Shown in pieces: positions 5,699 through 13,225 of a stretch of 64,000 bases of DNA. The DNA comes from VRUE01 sp963702035. Lineage in GTDB: Bacteria; Actinomycetota; Thermoleophilia; Solirubrobacterales; 70-9. The notes below the pieces were generated by a model, which did not search any database, was not told the origin of the DNA, and was given only the letters and a program-made list of their open reading frames with translations. Positions within the stretch are counted from its first letter, which is position 1. Each line of letters begins with the position of its first letter. The stretch spans positions 1,240,001 to 1,304,000 of the forward strand of contig OY969700.1 in assembly GCA_963702035.1 (NCBI GenBank). Reading direction: 5' to 3'. Made by a program: the position numbers and the translations under genes.

Positions 5699-8325
5699 CC
5701 CCCCTCCTCCCCGCCGACGGGCCTAAAAGACAAGTCCGACTGCTCTTTTCGGCCCGTCGCCGAGGGTGACCGGCGCTCAGCCAATACGAGCGCCGCGGGA
5801 AGCGCCACGATCACGCCCAGCAGCGCGACCGCGAGATCGATCACGGTGACGAAGCCGAACTCACGCAGCATCCCGACGTCGCTGGCGATCAGCACGGCGA
5901 AGCCGGCGATCGCCGTAACGCCCGAGGCCAGCACAGCCGCACCGGTGCGCGTGTAGGCAGCTCGCAGGGCCGCGGCAAGCTCGCGACCGGCACGACGCTC
6001 CTGACGAAAGCGCGCGCTGAGGATCACGCTGAACTCGGTGGCGATAGCGATAGTCAAAGCCCCAAGCGCAGCCGACATCGGGTTGAGCGGGATACGCGTC
6101 AGCCAGAGAACGAGTGCCGACCAGCCAGTAGCGAGCACAACGGGTATCAACGGCACCAGTGCACGGGAGAACGAGCGGTAGACGAGCAGCAGCACCAGCG
6201 CAACAGCAACCAGTCCAACCAGCGTCAGCAGATAACGGCTGCTCGACAGATCGGAGGCGGCAGAAGCAGCGATCACAGGCAGCCCCGCTAGCTCAACCTC
6301 CACCCCGGCAGGCGGCCCACCCTTCTCTCCGGGCGTCCCGATCTCTCCACGGATGCGGTCGATCAGAGCCTGCTGGTCGTCCAGAGACTGCGCCCGGATA
6401 CCGAACCCCAGCAACGCGGTCCCGGCGGGCAGCCCGGTCTTCGGATCGACCGTCGCCACCTGCCGTAGGTCATAGGCGGGGATCTGACCCAATGCCGCGC
6501 GAATGCTGCGCCTGGTCAGCGGACCCTCCGTGCTTTCAGTAAGGCCGCCCCCGGTGACAAAGTCCGATAGCGCGGGTCCGGGACAGACTTCAGCCTCTTG
6601 ACAGCTTGGATTGGAGCCTGAAAAGCCCCCAGCACTTAGAACGCGGCGCTTGAAAGCGGCCATCCACCGAATCGTCGCCGGGTCGGTCAGGTCTGGGGCC
6701 TTGACGCTCACATCCAGCTCCCCGGATACACCAGTCGCATCCTGCAGCTTGTTGAGTTCCCGCACCGCTTCCACATTCTGCGGCGCTAGCGCCCGAATAT
6801 CGGTCTGAGTTTCGATCTGCGTTCCTACCCCCCATCCGACCAGCGCCAGACCCAGCCCGATCCCCAAGACCCTCATCGGATGCGCCTGCGCTATCTCAAG
6901 AACCCTCCGCGGCAGAGGCGGGAGTGTCGGGTCCCCCTCCGCGCGCTGGGTTTTTCGCCTTGCGGCCAGCTTCTCTCGCCAAGCTTGCGGTGCGAAAAAC
7001 AGGACGCCGCGCGTCTCCGGGGGACCCGACACTCCCGCCCTGTCGGGACGCAGGCTGAGGGCTGCGAAGCCCGCTACGAAAGCCAGTCCAAACGCAATGG
7101 CGATTCCAACAATGAGAAGCAGGCCAAAGCTGCGGACCATCGGGGTCGGCGAGAGCTGAAGGGCGAGGAAGCCGGCGCCGGTCGCCAGGCAGGCGATAGC
7201 GATCGTGGGGCCGCCGCCAGATGCGGCGATGCGTGCTGCATCCGCTCCTGGGCCGGCGCCGATCGCAATCGCCTCGTCGTAGCGAGCTTGGAGCTGGATC
7301 GCGTAGTCGACCGCCAGGCCGATCAGGATCGGGAGCACGGCGATCGAGGCCATCGTCAGCGAGCCGCCGACGAGACCAAACAAGCCAAAGGTGAGGGCTG
7401 CCGCCGCAAGCGCGATCGCCAGCGGCAGCAATCGCCAGCGGGAGCGGAAGACGAGCATCAGAGTCAGAGCCATGACGAGCAACGCGACGCCGAGCAACAC
7501 CAGCAGCGCGTCCTTCAGCGCTCGCGTCACGCCATCGATGACGACAGGCACGCCCGAGATGACGTATTCGCCGCCGTGCAGCTGGAAGCACGGCTCTGGC
7601 TTGCCCTTGAACTTGCAGACATTGCGAGCAACGGGGTCATGAACGATTGCCTTGATGGTTTCGATGGCCCGGTGACGCTCCGATTCGCTCAGGTCGGGCT
7701 TCAGGCGCAGGACGATCTGCGCCGAGTGCTTGTTGGGGAAGAGATAGGAGAGGCGGGCCTTCGGGGTTCCGCGGGACTTGTGCAGATCGAAGACGATGGC
7801 TGCCAGGAAATTGGGGTTGGAGAGACTCGGGGCGCTCGTAATGCCGTACTTCGCCGCGACTTCGAGCAGCAGTTCGCGCAACTGCGCGGGAGGTACCGTC
7901 ACGACGAGGCGCTTCAGCTGCCGCTGGATCTGGATCACGGCCTCGTTGAGGAAGGTGGCCGGACCGGCAATCGAGCGCACCGGGTCCTGTTCAGCGAGTT
8001 CGGCGCAGGGCCCCGGAATCGGCTCGGCCCCCTTGGGCACCTTCCCGGAGAGGCAGCCCTCGAGCCTCAGCAGCCGCCCGAGGTTCGAGGTCAGAACCAG
8101 CCGCTGCAGATCCCCCTCAGCAAGGATGACAACGGGTTCTTCGCCAAAGTCGCTCTTGACCTGCTGCGTCGCCTGATAGCTGGCCGTATCCGAATCGACC
8201 AACGTGTCGGTGGCCGCATCGGTAGGCAGCTGCGTAGCGACCACCCCAGCTCCAATCGCGAGGAAAACCGAGACCGCAAGGATCGGCTTCGCCCTACGCA
8301 CCGACCAGGCCGCTATCGCCGCCAT
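5695..8325 (-). CDS. MMPL/RND-superfamily exporter (HpnN-like), carrying an in-frame palindromic insertion
   Basis: 876 aa, a duplicated MMPL architecture. It has TM1 at about 13-32, a large extracytoplasmic domain, five clustered TM segments at about 265-415, then TM7 (near residue 485), a second large domain and five C-terminal TM segments. The conserved SIAVLPILIGLAVDYAIQL of TM4 is present. It probably exports lipids or hopanoid-like molecules; the gene sits beside a MlaE/MlaF lipid ABC system, supporting a lipid role. Residues about 430-470, in the cytoplasmic linker between the two halves, are encoded by a 123-bp palindrome. The downstream thioredoxin-like gene overlaps by ATGA. Confidence 0.85.
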   Translation of the reverse strand: MAAIAAWSVRRAKPILAVSVFLAIGAGVVATQLPTDAATDTLVDSDTASYQATQQVKSDFGEEPVVILAEGDLQRLVLTSNLGRLLRLEGCLSGKVPKGAEPIPGPCAELAEQDPVRSIAGPATFLNEAVIQIQRQLKRLVVTVPPAQLRELLLEVAAKYGITSAPSLSNPNFLAAIVFDLHKSRGTPKARLSYLFPNKHSAQIVLRLKPDLSESERHRAIETIKAIVHDPVARNVCKFKGKPEPCFQLHGGEYVISGVPVVIDGVTRALKDALLVLLGVALLVMALTLMLVFRSRWRLLPLAIALAAAALTFGLFGLVGGSLTMASIAVLPILIGLAVDYAIQLQARYDEAIAIGAGPGADAARIAASGGGPTIAIACLATGAGFLALQLSPTPMVRSFGLLLIVGIAIAFGLAFVAGFAALSLRPDRAGVSGPPETRGVLFFAPQAWREKLAARRKTQRAEGDPTLPPLPRRVLEIAQAHPMRVLGIGLGLALVGWGVGTQIETQTDIRALAPQNVEAVRELNKLQDATGVSGELDVSVKAPDLTDPATIRWMAAFKRRVLSAGGFSGSNPSCQEAEVCPGPALSDFVTGGGLTESTEGPLTRRSIRAALGQIPAYDLRQVATVDPKTGLPAGTALLGFGIRAQSLDDQQALIDRIRGEIGTPGEKGGPPAGVEVELAGLPVIAASAASDLSSSRYLLTLVGLVAVALVLLLVYRSFSRALVPLIPVVLATGWSALVLWLTRIPLNPMSAALGALTIAIATEFSVILSARFRQERRAGRELAAALRAAYTRTGAAVLASGVTAIAGFAVLIASDVGMLREFGFVTVIDLAVALLGVIVALPAALVLAERRSPSATGRKEQSDLSFRPVGGEEGG
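6917..7039 (+). repeat. Family A palindromic element inside the MMPL coding sequence
   Basis: Perfect 21-bp stem: 6917-6937 pairs with 7019-7039. The plus-strand core reads GCGCTGGGTTTTTCGCC to GTGCGAAAAACAGGACGCCG. The reverse complement of the element at 8349-8466 shares TGGGTTTTTCGCC and GCGAAAAAnAGGACGCCGC. It is antisense to the MMPL gene but keeps its frame and adds about 40 residues. Confidence 0.85.
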
Positions 8326-8348
8326 TCAGCCCCCCTCGGGCGGGTGGC

Positions 8349-8466
8349 GTCGGGGGCGGGTGTCCTCGCGGCGGCGGCGTCCTCTTTTTCGCCCCGACCA
8401 CGACCTCGGACGGCCGCCGGCGGCGCAGGCGAAAAACCCAGCAACGCGAGGACACCCGCCCCCGAC
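8349..8466 (-). repeat. Family A palindromic element downstream of mlaF
   Basis: Perfect 22-bp stem: 8349-8370 pairs with 8445-8466. The core on the minus strand reads TGCTGGGTTTTTCGCC to GGGGCGAAAAAGAGGACGCC, the same core as at 6917-7039 although the stem sequences differ. It lies in the 244-nt gap between mlaF and the MMPL gene. Confidence 0.85.
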
Positions 8467-8562
8467 GACAGGCCCCGCCCGCCGGAGGCCACCGTCCCTC
8501 TACCCGAGCAGATCCCAGCACCAAGGAGGGCATCCCGCCCCGACGACAGGCCCCGCCCGCCG
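8461..8562. repeat. Direct repeat of 24 bp flanking the right edge of the family A element
   Basis: CCCGACGACAGGCCCC followed by GCCCGCCG occurs at 8461-8484 and again at 8539-8562, 78 bp apart. The first copy overlaps the right arm of the palindrome. CGACAGG also borders the palindromes at 57395 and (inverted) 7039, so it may mark an element end. Confidence 0.6.
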
Positions 8563-8569
8563 AAAGCAA

Positions 8570-9472
8570 TCAATCCATCGACAGCGGACCGGTCACGTCC
8601 GCATTGAGGAACTGGTGCACAAACTGGTTTTCCGAGTCGAACAGTTCCTCTTTCGGCCCCGACTCGACGATCTTGCCGTTCCAGAGGACGGCGATGAAGT
8701 CGGCGATCCGCCGCGCCGTGTTGAGATCGTGGCTGATCACCAGGTAGCAGCCGCCGTGCTCGGCGTGGACCTCGCGGATCAGCTCGCAGAGCAGCGCCGT
8801 ACGGACCGGGTCGAGGCCCGAGTCGGGCTCGTCAAACATGACGATCGCCGGTTCGAGCACCAGCGCCCGGGCGAAGCCGGCGCGCTTGCGCATCCCTCCC
8901 GAGAGCTCGTTCGGCATCTTGTAGATCGCCTCGATCAGGCCGACCTCCTTGAGCCGCCGGTTGACGATCTCGCCGATCTCCTCCTCGCTTTTGTCGGTGT
9001 GCTGGCGCAGCGGGAAGGCGGTGTTGTCGTAGATGTTCATCGAGCCGAAGAGCGCCCCGTCCTGGAACAGCAGGCCGAACTTTTTGCGCACGTCGAAGAG
9101 TTCGTCGTCGGTCATCGCCGGAATCGATTCGCCGTGCACGAGCACGTCGCCGGAGTCCGGGTAGAGCAGGCCGACGATGTGCTTGATCAGCACGCTCTTG
9201 CCGGTGCCCGACGGGCCCAGCACCATCGAGACCTGATCTTCGGGCAGGCCGAGGTTGAGCCCGTTGAGGATCCGCGCCCGGCCGAACTGCTTGACCAGGT
9301 TGATGATCTCGATCGCGTCGGTGCTGCCGTGGTCGCGCTTGCGCCCGGTGTGGAAGCGATAGGGGTCGGTCTCGGTCGGGTCGACGCCGGGGATGACGAA
9401 GTCGCGGCCCATCGTCGCCCCGTCCTCGCTGATGTAGGGACCGCTCGCCTGCTGCTGCTCGTCCATCTCCAT
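8570..9472 (-). CDS. mlaF: MlaF/Mkl-type ABC transporter ATPase
   Basis: 300 aa. Walker A is GPSGTGKSVL, the ABC signature LSGGMRKRAG and Walker B IVMFDEPDSGLDP, followed by the switch His in VISHDL. An N-terminal extension of about 50 residues precedes the ABC domain. It energises the two MlaE permeases encoded just upstream, forming a lipid-handling (Mla/MCE-type) importer or exporter at the cytoplasmic membrane. The ATG at 9472 is chosen because the preceding permease ends at 9481, leaving 8 nt. No MCE substrate-binding genes occur in this window, so those subunits must be elsewhere or be replaced. Confidence 0.9.
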   Translation of the reverse strand: MEMDEQQQASGPYISEDGATMGRDFVIPGVDPTETDPYRFHTGRKRDHGSTDAIEIINLVKQFGRARILNGLNLGLPEDQVSMVLGPSGTGKSVLIKHIVGLLYPDSGDVLVHGESIPAMTDDELFDVRKKFGLLFQDGALFGSMNIYDNTAFPLRQHTDKSEEEIGEIVNRRLKEVGLIEAIYKMPNELSGGMRKRAGFARALVLEPAIVMFDEPDSGLDPVRTALLCELIREVHAEHGGCYLVISHDLNTARRIADFIAVLWNGKIVESGPKEELFDSENQFVHQFLNADVTGPLSMD

Positions 9473-9480
9473 AAGGGTAC

Positions 9481-10278
9481 TTAGCCTCCTATTGGCGCTC
9501 GCGGGTTGGCACCCCAGAAGACCAGCGTGCCGAGCATCCCGATGATGTGCACTAGAACGATGTTGAGGACCATCGACTTGGCGGTCGCGGTGCCGACTCC
9601 GACCGGCCCGCCCGCGGCCGTGTAGCCGTAGTAGCAGCCGACCATCACGATCGCGGTCGCCATGAACATTCCCTTGATCAGGCTGAAGATCAGGTCGGGC
9701 GGGTTCTGGAACATCCAGAAGATCAGCAGGTAGCCGCCGGAGGAGACATCGCCGATCTGTTCGACCACGGCCAGGTAGCTGGCCAGGTACATGATCCCGA
9801 TCCCGACCAGGTACATGAACGGGAAGGCGATCCAGGCGGCGAGCAGGCGGGTCGCGCAGAGAAAGGTCACAGGCGGCACGCCCATCACCTCGAGCGCGTC
9901 GATCTCGTCGGAGATCCGCATCGCGCCGAGCTCGGCGACGATCCCGGTGCCGACCTTGGCCGCCAGCATGTAGCCGAAGGCGTAGGGCATGATCTCGCGC
10001 AGGTCGCACCAGGCCGAGAAGACGCCGGCGTAGGCGGGGGCGCCGTTGGCGCGCAGCAGGTAGGCGCCCTCGATCCCGCACTGCAGGCCGAGGATGAAGA
10101 CGAGGCCCCAGATGATCACCGCGGAGCCGAGGATCAGGATGCCGGCCTGGCGCAGGCTCTCGCCGAAGAAGCGCAGGACGCGGCCGCTGTAGACGAGGCC
10201 GGCGACGCGCGAGCCGAAGCGGGCGATCTCTCCGAAGGAGTCGAGCCAGCCGCGCGGGACTTCGAGCCAGGCGTTCAT
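9481..10278 (-). CDS. mlaE: MlaE/YrbE-family permease (second copy)
   Basis: 265 aa, with about five to six transmembrane segments in the permease domain typical of YrbEB. The conserved cytoplasmic signature is present (VGTGIVAELGAMRISDEIDA and LEVMGVPPVTFL, about residues 108-140). Its ATG overlaps the stop of the first permease (ATGA at 10278-10275), so the two are translationally coupled. Paired MlaE proteins followed by an MlaF ATPase are the standard actinobacterial layout, though normally followed by mce genes, which are absent here. Confidence 0.9.
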   Translation of the reverse strand: MNAWLEVPRGWLDSFGEIARFGSRVAGLVYSGRVLRFFGESLRQAGILILGSAVIIWGLVFILGLQCGIEGAYLLRANGAPAYAGVFSAWCDLREIMPYAFGYMLAAKVGTGIVAELGAMRISDEIDALEVMGVPPVTFLCATRLLAAWIAFPFMYLVGIGIMYLASYLAVVEQIGDVSSGGYLLIFWMFQNPPDLIFSLIKGMFMATAIVMVGCYYGYTAAGGPVGVGTATAKSMVLNIVLVHIIGMLGTLVFWGANPRAPIGG

Positions 10279-11084
10279 CGGATCGTCTGCAGGTCGGGGT
10301 TGGTCGCCAGCAGGGTCTGGGTGAAGACGTAGTTGAAGGCGAAGACGCCCATGAAGGAGATCACGACCGCCTGGTTGACGGCGCGGCCGACGCCGGCGGC
10401 GCCTCCGGACGCGGTCATCCCCTTGTAACAGCAGACGATCGAGATGATCGCGCCGAACAGGGTGCACTTGATCACCGAGCCCCAGAGATCGGTGATCGAG
10501 GCGTTGGTGAAGAGCGTCGCGAAGAAGCCGCCGAGCGGCTGGTTGTAGAGCATCTCGGTGAGGATGCCGCCGCTGATGCCGAAGATCAGCGCGTAGATGT
10601 CGAGCAGGCCGGTGATCACGATCAGCGCCAGGAAACGCGGCACGACCAGGTTCTTGATCGGGTCGACGCCGAGCACCTGCAGGGCGTCGAGCTCCTCGCG
10701 GATCTTGCGGGCGCCGAGGTCGGCGGTGATCGCGGTGCCGGCGACGCCGGCGACGACGACGGCGGTGACAAAGGGGGCGAACTCGCGGATCGAGGCGAGG
10801 ACGAAGAAGCCGCCGAGCCGGTCCAGCGATCCAAAGAGGGTGAGGAAGTTGGCCGCCTGCAGGCCCGGCGCGCCGAAGCCGAAGGCAACGGTGGAGACCA
10901 GCAACGGGAACCAGCAGAGCTGCAGGGCGAAGAGGAACTGGCCGATGAACTCCTCGCCATAGGGGTAGGGGGGCCTGACCGCGGAAGCCATCGTCCGCGC
11001 GGTGAGGATCATCATGTCCCCCACCTGCTCGAAGAACGACTTGGCGGGTGCGATCCTCCTGCCTATCGATGCGGCTGCTTCCAT
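10275..11084 (-). CDS. mlaE: MlaE/YrbE-family permease (first copy)
   Basis: 269 aa, first gene of the lipid-transport operon. It has the MlaE permease domain with AGVAGTAITADLGARKIREE and LDALQVLGVDPIKNLVVPRFL (about residues 125-165) and hydrophobic helices around it. The ATG at 11084 is preferred over 11111 because GGAGGAGAG directly precedes it. It forms a heterodimer with the next gene product, as inferred from the family. A 9-bp inverted repeat about 80 nt upstream may be the operator of the operon. Confidence 0.9.
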   Translation of the reverse strand: MEAAASIGRRIAPAKSFFEQVGDMMILTARTMASAVRPPYPYGEEFIGQFLFALQLCWFPLLVSTVAFGFGAPGLQAANFLTLFGSLDRLGGFFVLASIREFAPFVTAVVVAGVAGTAITADLGARKIREELDALQVLGVDPIKNLVVPRFLALIVITGLLDIYALIFGISGGILTEMLYNQPLGGFFATLFTNASITDLWGSVIKCTLFGAIISIVCCYKGMTASGGAAGVGRAVNQAVVISFMGVFAFNYVFTQTLLATNPDLQTIR

Positions 11085-11162
11085 CTCTCCTCCGGCAAAG
11101 CGGGACCGCATCGGGCGGCCCCTGCTCCGTGGTCTGAGTGTATGGGATGGGCCAGCGGCCTC

Positions 11163-11192
11163 GGTTAGCCGAGTGTTGAGATCCGGCTAACC
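11163..11192. promoter_or_regulatory. Inverted repeat in the divergent mlaE/lipoprotein promoter region
   Basis: GGTTAGCCG (11163-11171) and CGGCTAACC (11184-11192) form a perfect 9-bp inverted repeat with a 12-nt spacer, midway between two divergent genes. Its size and position suit a repressor operator. No regulator gene is adjacent. Confidence 0.5.
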
Positions 11193-11253
11193 CCTTTCGC
11201 CAGTCCTCAAACCCTCCGGAAGCGCCAAATTCCCGTGGTATGTTCCGGCAGCT

Positions 11254-11919
11254 TTGGGGGGGTACCGAAGATACGGTCGGCGTTCCCGCCGGCAGGCTCT
11301 CGCCGCCGGCGTCGCGGCGGCGCTGCTGACGGTTTCGATCGCCGCCTGCGGTGGCGAATCGTCCTCCGACTCGAACGAGCCGGCGGGCAAGTACCCGGTC
11401 AAGATCGTCACCGCGGAATTCCCCGCCAAGCAGCGGCTCGGCGAAACGACGCTGCTGCGGCTCGGCGTGCGCAACACCGGCCAAAAGACCCTGCCGAGCC
11501 TGACCGTGACGTTTTCGGTCGGCGGCAAAGAGGGCCGTGACTCGGCGCTGCCCTTCGGCTACCGCGACCCGGCGCCCGGCATCTCCCAGCCCGACCGCCC
11601 GGTCTGGGTGCTCTCGGCGCGCTACCCGAGAGCGAACGGCTCCGCGGAAACGGCCGGGGCCGAAACCTCAAACCACAAGACCTTCGCTTTTGGACCGCTG
11701 AAACCGGGTAAGACGACCGAAGCGGTGTGGAAGCTGAACGCGGTCAAAAGCGGCAAGTACGACGTCTTCTACGAAGTCGGCGCCGGCCTCAACGGCGACG
11801 CGAAGGCGGAGACCGTGCCCGGGACCCGGGCAGGAGGCTCCTTCGCCGCCGAAATCAGCACGGTCCCGCCGGAAACGGAAGTCAAAGACAATGGTGAAGT
11901 CGTGCCGCTGTCGAAATGA
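11254..11919 (+). CDS. Secreted lipoprotein, function unknown
   Basis: 221 aa starting at TTG 11254 (no ATG or GTG in frame nearby). The N-terminus is basic (RRYGRRSRRQ), then a hydrophobic stretch ending in a lipobox (VSIAAC, Cys about 32), then a Ser/Asp-rich linker. The mature part looks like an immunoglobulin- or CARDB-like beta domain (VRNTGQKTLPSLTVTFSVGG), a fold found in cell-surface proteins. It is monocistronic, divergent from the mlaE operon, with a multi-hairpin palindrome immediately downstream. Confidence 0.7.
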   Translation: MGGYRRYGRRSRRQALAAGVAAALLTVSIAACGGESSSDSNEPAGKYPVKIVTAEFPAKQRLGETTLLRLGVRNTGQKTLPSLTVTFSVGGKEGRDSALPFGYRDPAPGISQPDRPVWVLSARYPRANGSAETAGAETSNHKTFAFGPLKPGKTTEAVWKLNAVKSGKYDVFYEVGAGLNGDAKAETVPGTRAGGSFAAEISTVPPETEVKDNGEVVPLSK

Positions 11920-11920
11920 T

Positions 11921-12044
11921 CGCGGCCCGGATGAGGCCGAGTGACACTGCGCGATTCGGCCCCTCCCCGGTTCCCACGTAGCGCTGCTACGCGGAAACCG
12001 TCTCGTGACCGCCTCGCTTGGTCATCGACCTCCCCGGTCTCGCG
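11921..12044. repeat. Branched palindromic element (family C candidate)
   Basis: The outer arms pair imperfectly: CGCG-CCGG-GAGG-CGA-TGAC at 11921-11945 against GTCA-CGA-CCTC-CCGG-CGCG at 12021-12044. Inside are separate hairpins, GGCCGA/TCGGCC and a strong one at 11969-12000 (CGGTT..CGTAGC-GCTACG..AACCG). The whole would fold as a cloverleaf. It starts 1 nt after the lipoprotein stop. Confidence 0.6.
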
Positions 12045-12063
12045 CTAATTTCGACAGCGGCAC

Positions 12064-13179
12064 TTGAAAAGGAATTTGAAAATTGGGATTGCCGCGGCGC
12101 TCTTTGCGCTGGTCCTGCCTGCCTGCGGGTCTGCCCAGCAGCGACAGGCGGGCGTTGGTCTAAAGCAGATCGGGCGTTTCGAATCGCCTGTGTACGTCAC
12201 CGGGGCGCCTGGATTTCCAGACCTTCTCTTCGTCGTCGAGCAGGGCGGGACGGTGCGGGTGTTGCGCGACGGGCACGAGCAGGCTCGTCCATTCCTCGAC
12301 ATCCACGACCTGATCTCCTCCGGCGGCGAGCGCGGCCTGCTCTCGATCGCCTTCCCGCCCGACTACAGGCAGAGCCGCCGCTTCTACGTCTACTACACCG
12401 ATCCGCGGGGCAACATCCGGATCGACGAATTCAAACGCGGGAGCGCGACGCGAGCCACGCGGGGCTCCCGCCGCGCGATAGTCCGGATACCCCACCCGGC
12501 CAACTCGAACCACAACGGCGGCCAGCTGCGGTTCCTCGGCAACTGGCTCTACTTCGGCACCGGCGACGGCGGCTCCGGTGGCGATCCCCCCAACAACGCC
12601 CAGAACCCGCACAGCCGGCTGGGCAAGCTGCTGCGCTTCGACCAGCGCGAAGCGCATCCCAAGCCGCGGATCTACAGCAGCGGCCTGCGCAACCCCTTCC
12701 GCTTCTCCTTCGACCGGGTGACCGACCCGGGACACCCACGACTCGCGATCGGCGACGTCGGGCAGAACCGCTTCGAGGAGATCGACTACCTCCCGGTCGG
12801 GGCCGCCCGCGGGGCCAACTTCGGCTGGGACGCCTTTGAGGGCTTCGCCCCCTACGAAGACGAAAACAGCGGCACGCCGGATCCTGGCGGGACCGTCAAG
12901 CCGATCTTCGCCTACCCGCACGGCCGCGGCGGCAGCTGCGCGATCGTCGGCGGCTACGTGGTCGCCGATCCGCGGCTGACCTCGCTCTACAAGCGTTATA
13001 TCTACGCCGACCTCTGCGAGGGACAGCTGCGCAGCCTCGTCCCCCACCCGCACGGCGCGAGCGACGAGCACAAGCTCGGCCTCAGCGTCTCCACCCCCAG
13101 CTCCTTCGGCGAAGACGACCAGCACCGCCTCTACGTCTGCTCGCTCGACGGCCCCGTGTATCGCCTGGTGCCCCGATAG
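12064..13179 (+). CDS. Lipoprotein glucose/sorbosone dehydrogenase-like (PQQ-dependent beta-propeller) protein
   Basis: About 370 aa. A lipobox (VLPACGS, Cys about 21) predicts a lipid-anchored extracytoplasmic protein. The rest is a six-bladed propeller of the soluble quinoprotein glucose dehydrogenase/sorbosone dehydrogenase family, with the typical N-terminal sequence ESPVYVTGAPGFPDLLFVVEQ (first half quoted), GERGLLSIAFPPDY, NHNGGQLRFLGNWLYFGTGDGG (in part), YSSGLRNPFRFSFD and GDVGQNRFEEID. It oxidises sugars or other alcohols with PQQ in characterised relatives; the substrate is unknown. The start is TTG 12064 or TTG 12076; an AAGGA just before the latter favours the shorter form. Confidence 0.85.
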   Translation: MKRNLKIGIAAALFALVLPACGSAQQRQAGVGLKQIGRFESPVYVTGAPGFPDLLFVVEQGGTVRVLRDGHEQARPFLDIHDLISSGGERGLLSIAFPPDYRQSRRFYVYYTDPRGNIRIDEFKRGSATRATRGSRRAIVRIPHPANSNHNGGQLRFLGNWLYFGTGDGGSGGDPPNNAQNPHSRLGKLLRFDQREAHPKPRIYSSGLRNPFRFSFDRVTDPGHPRLAIGDVGQNRFEEIDYLPVGAARGANFGWDAFEGFAPYEDENSGTPDPGGTVKPIFAYPHGRGGSCAIVGGYVVADPRLTSLYKRYIYADLCEGQLRSLVPHPHGASDEHKLGLSVSTPSSFGEDDQHRLYVCSLDGPVYRLVPR

Positions 13180-13225
13180 CGGCTACCCTTGGCCGGCCAG
13201 CCAAATTCTTGAAGGGAGCGGTCAG

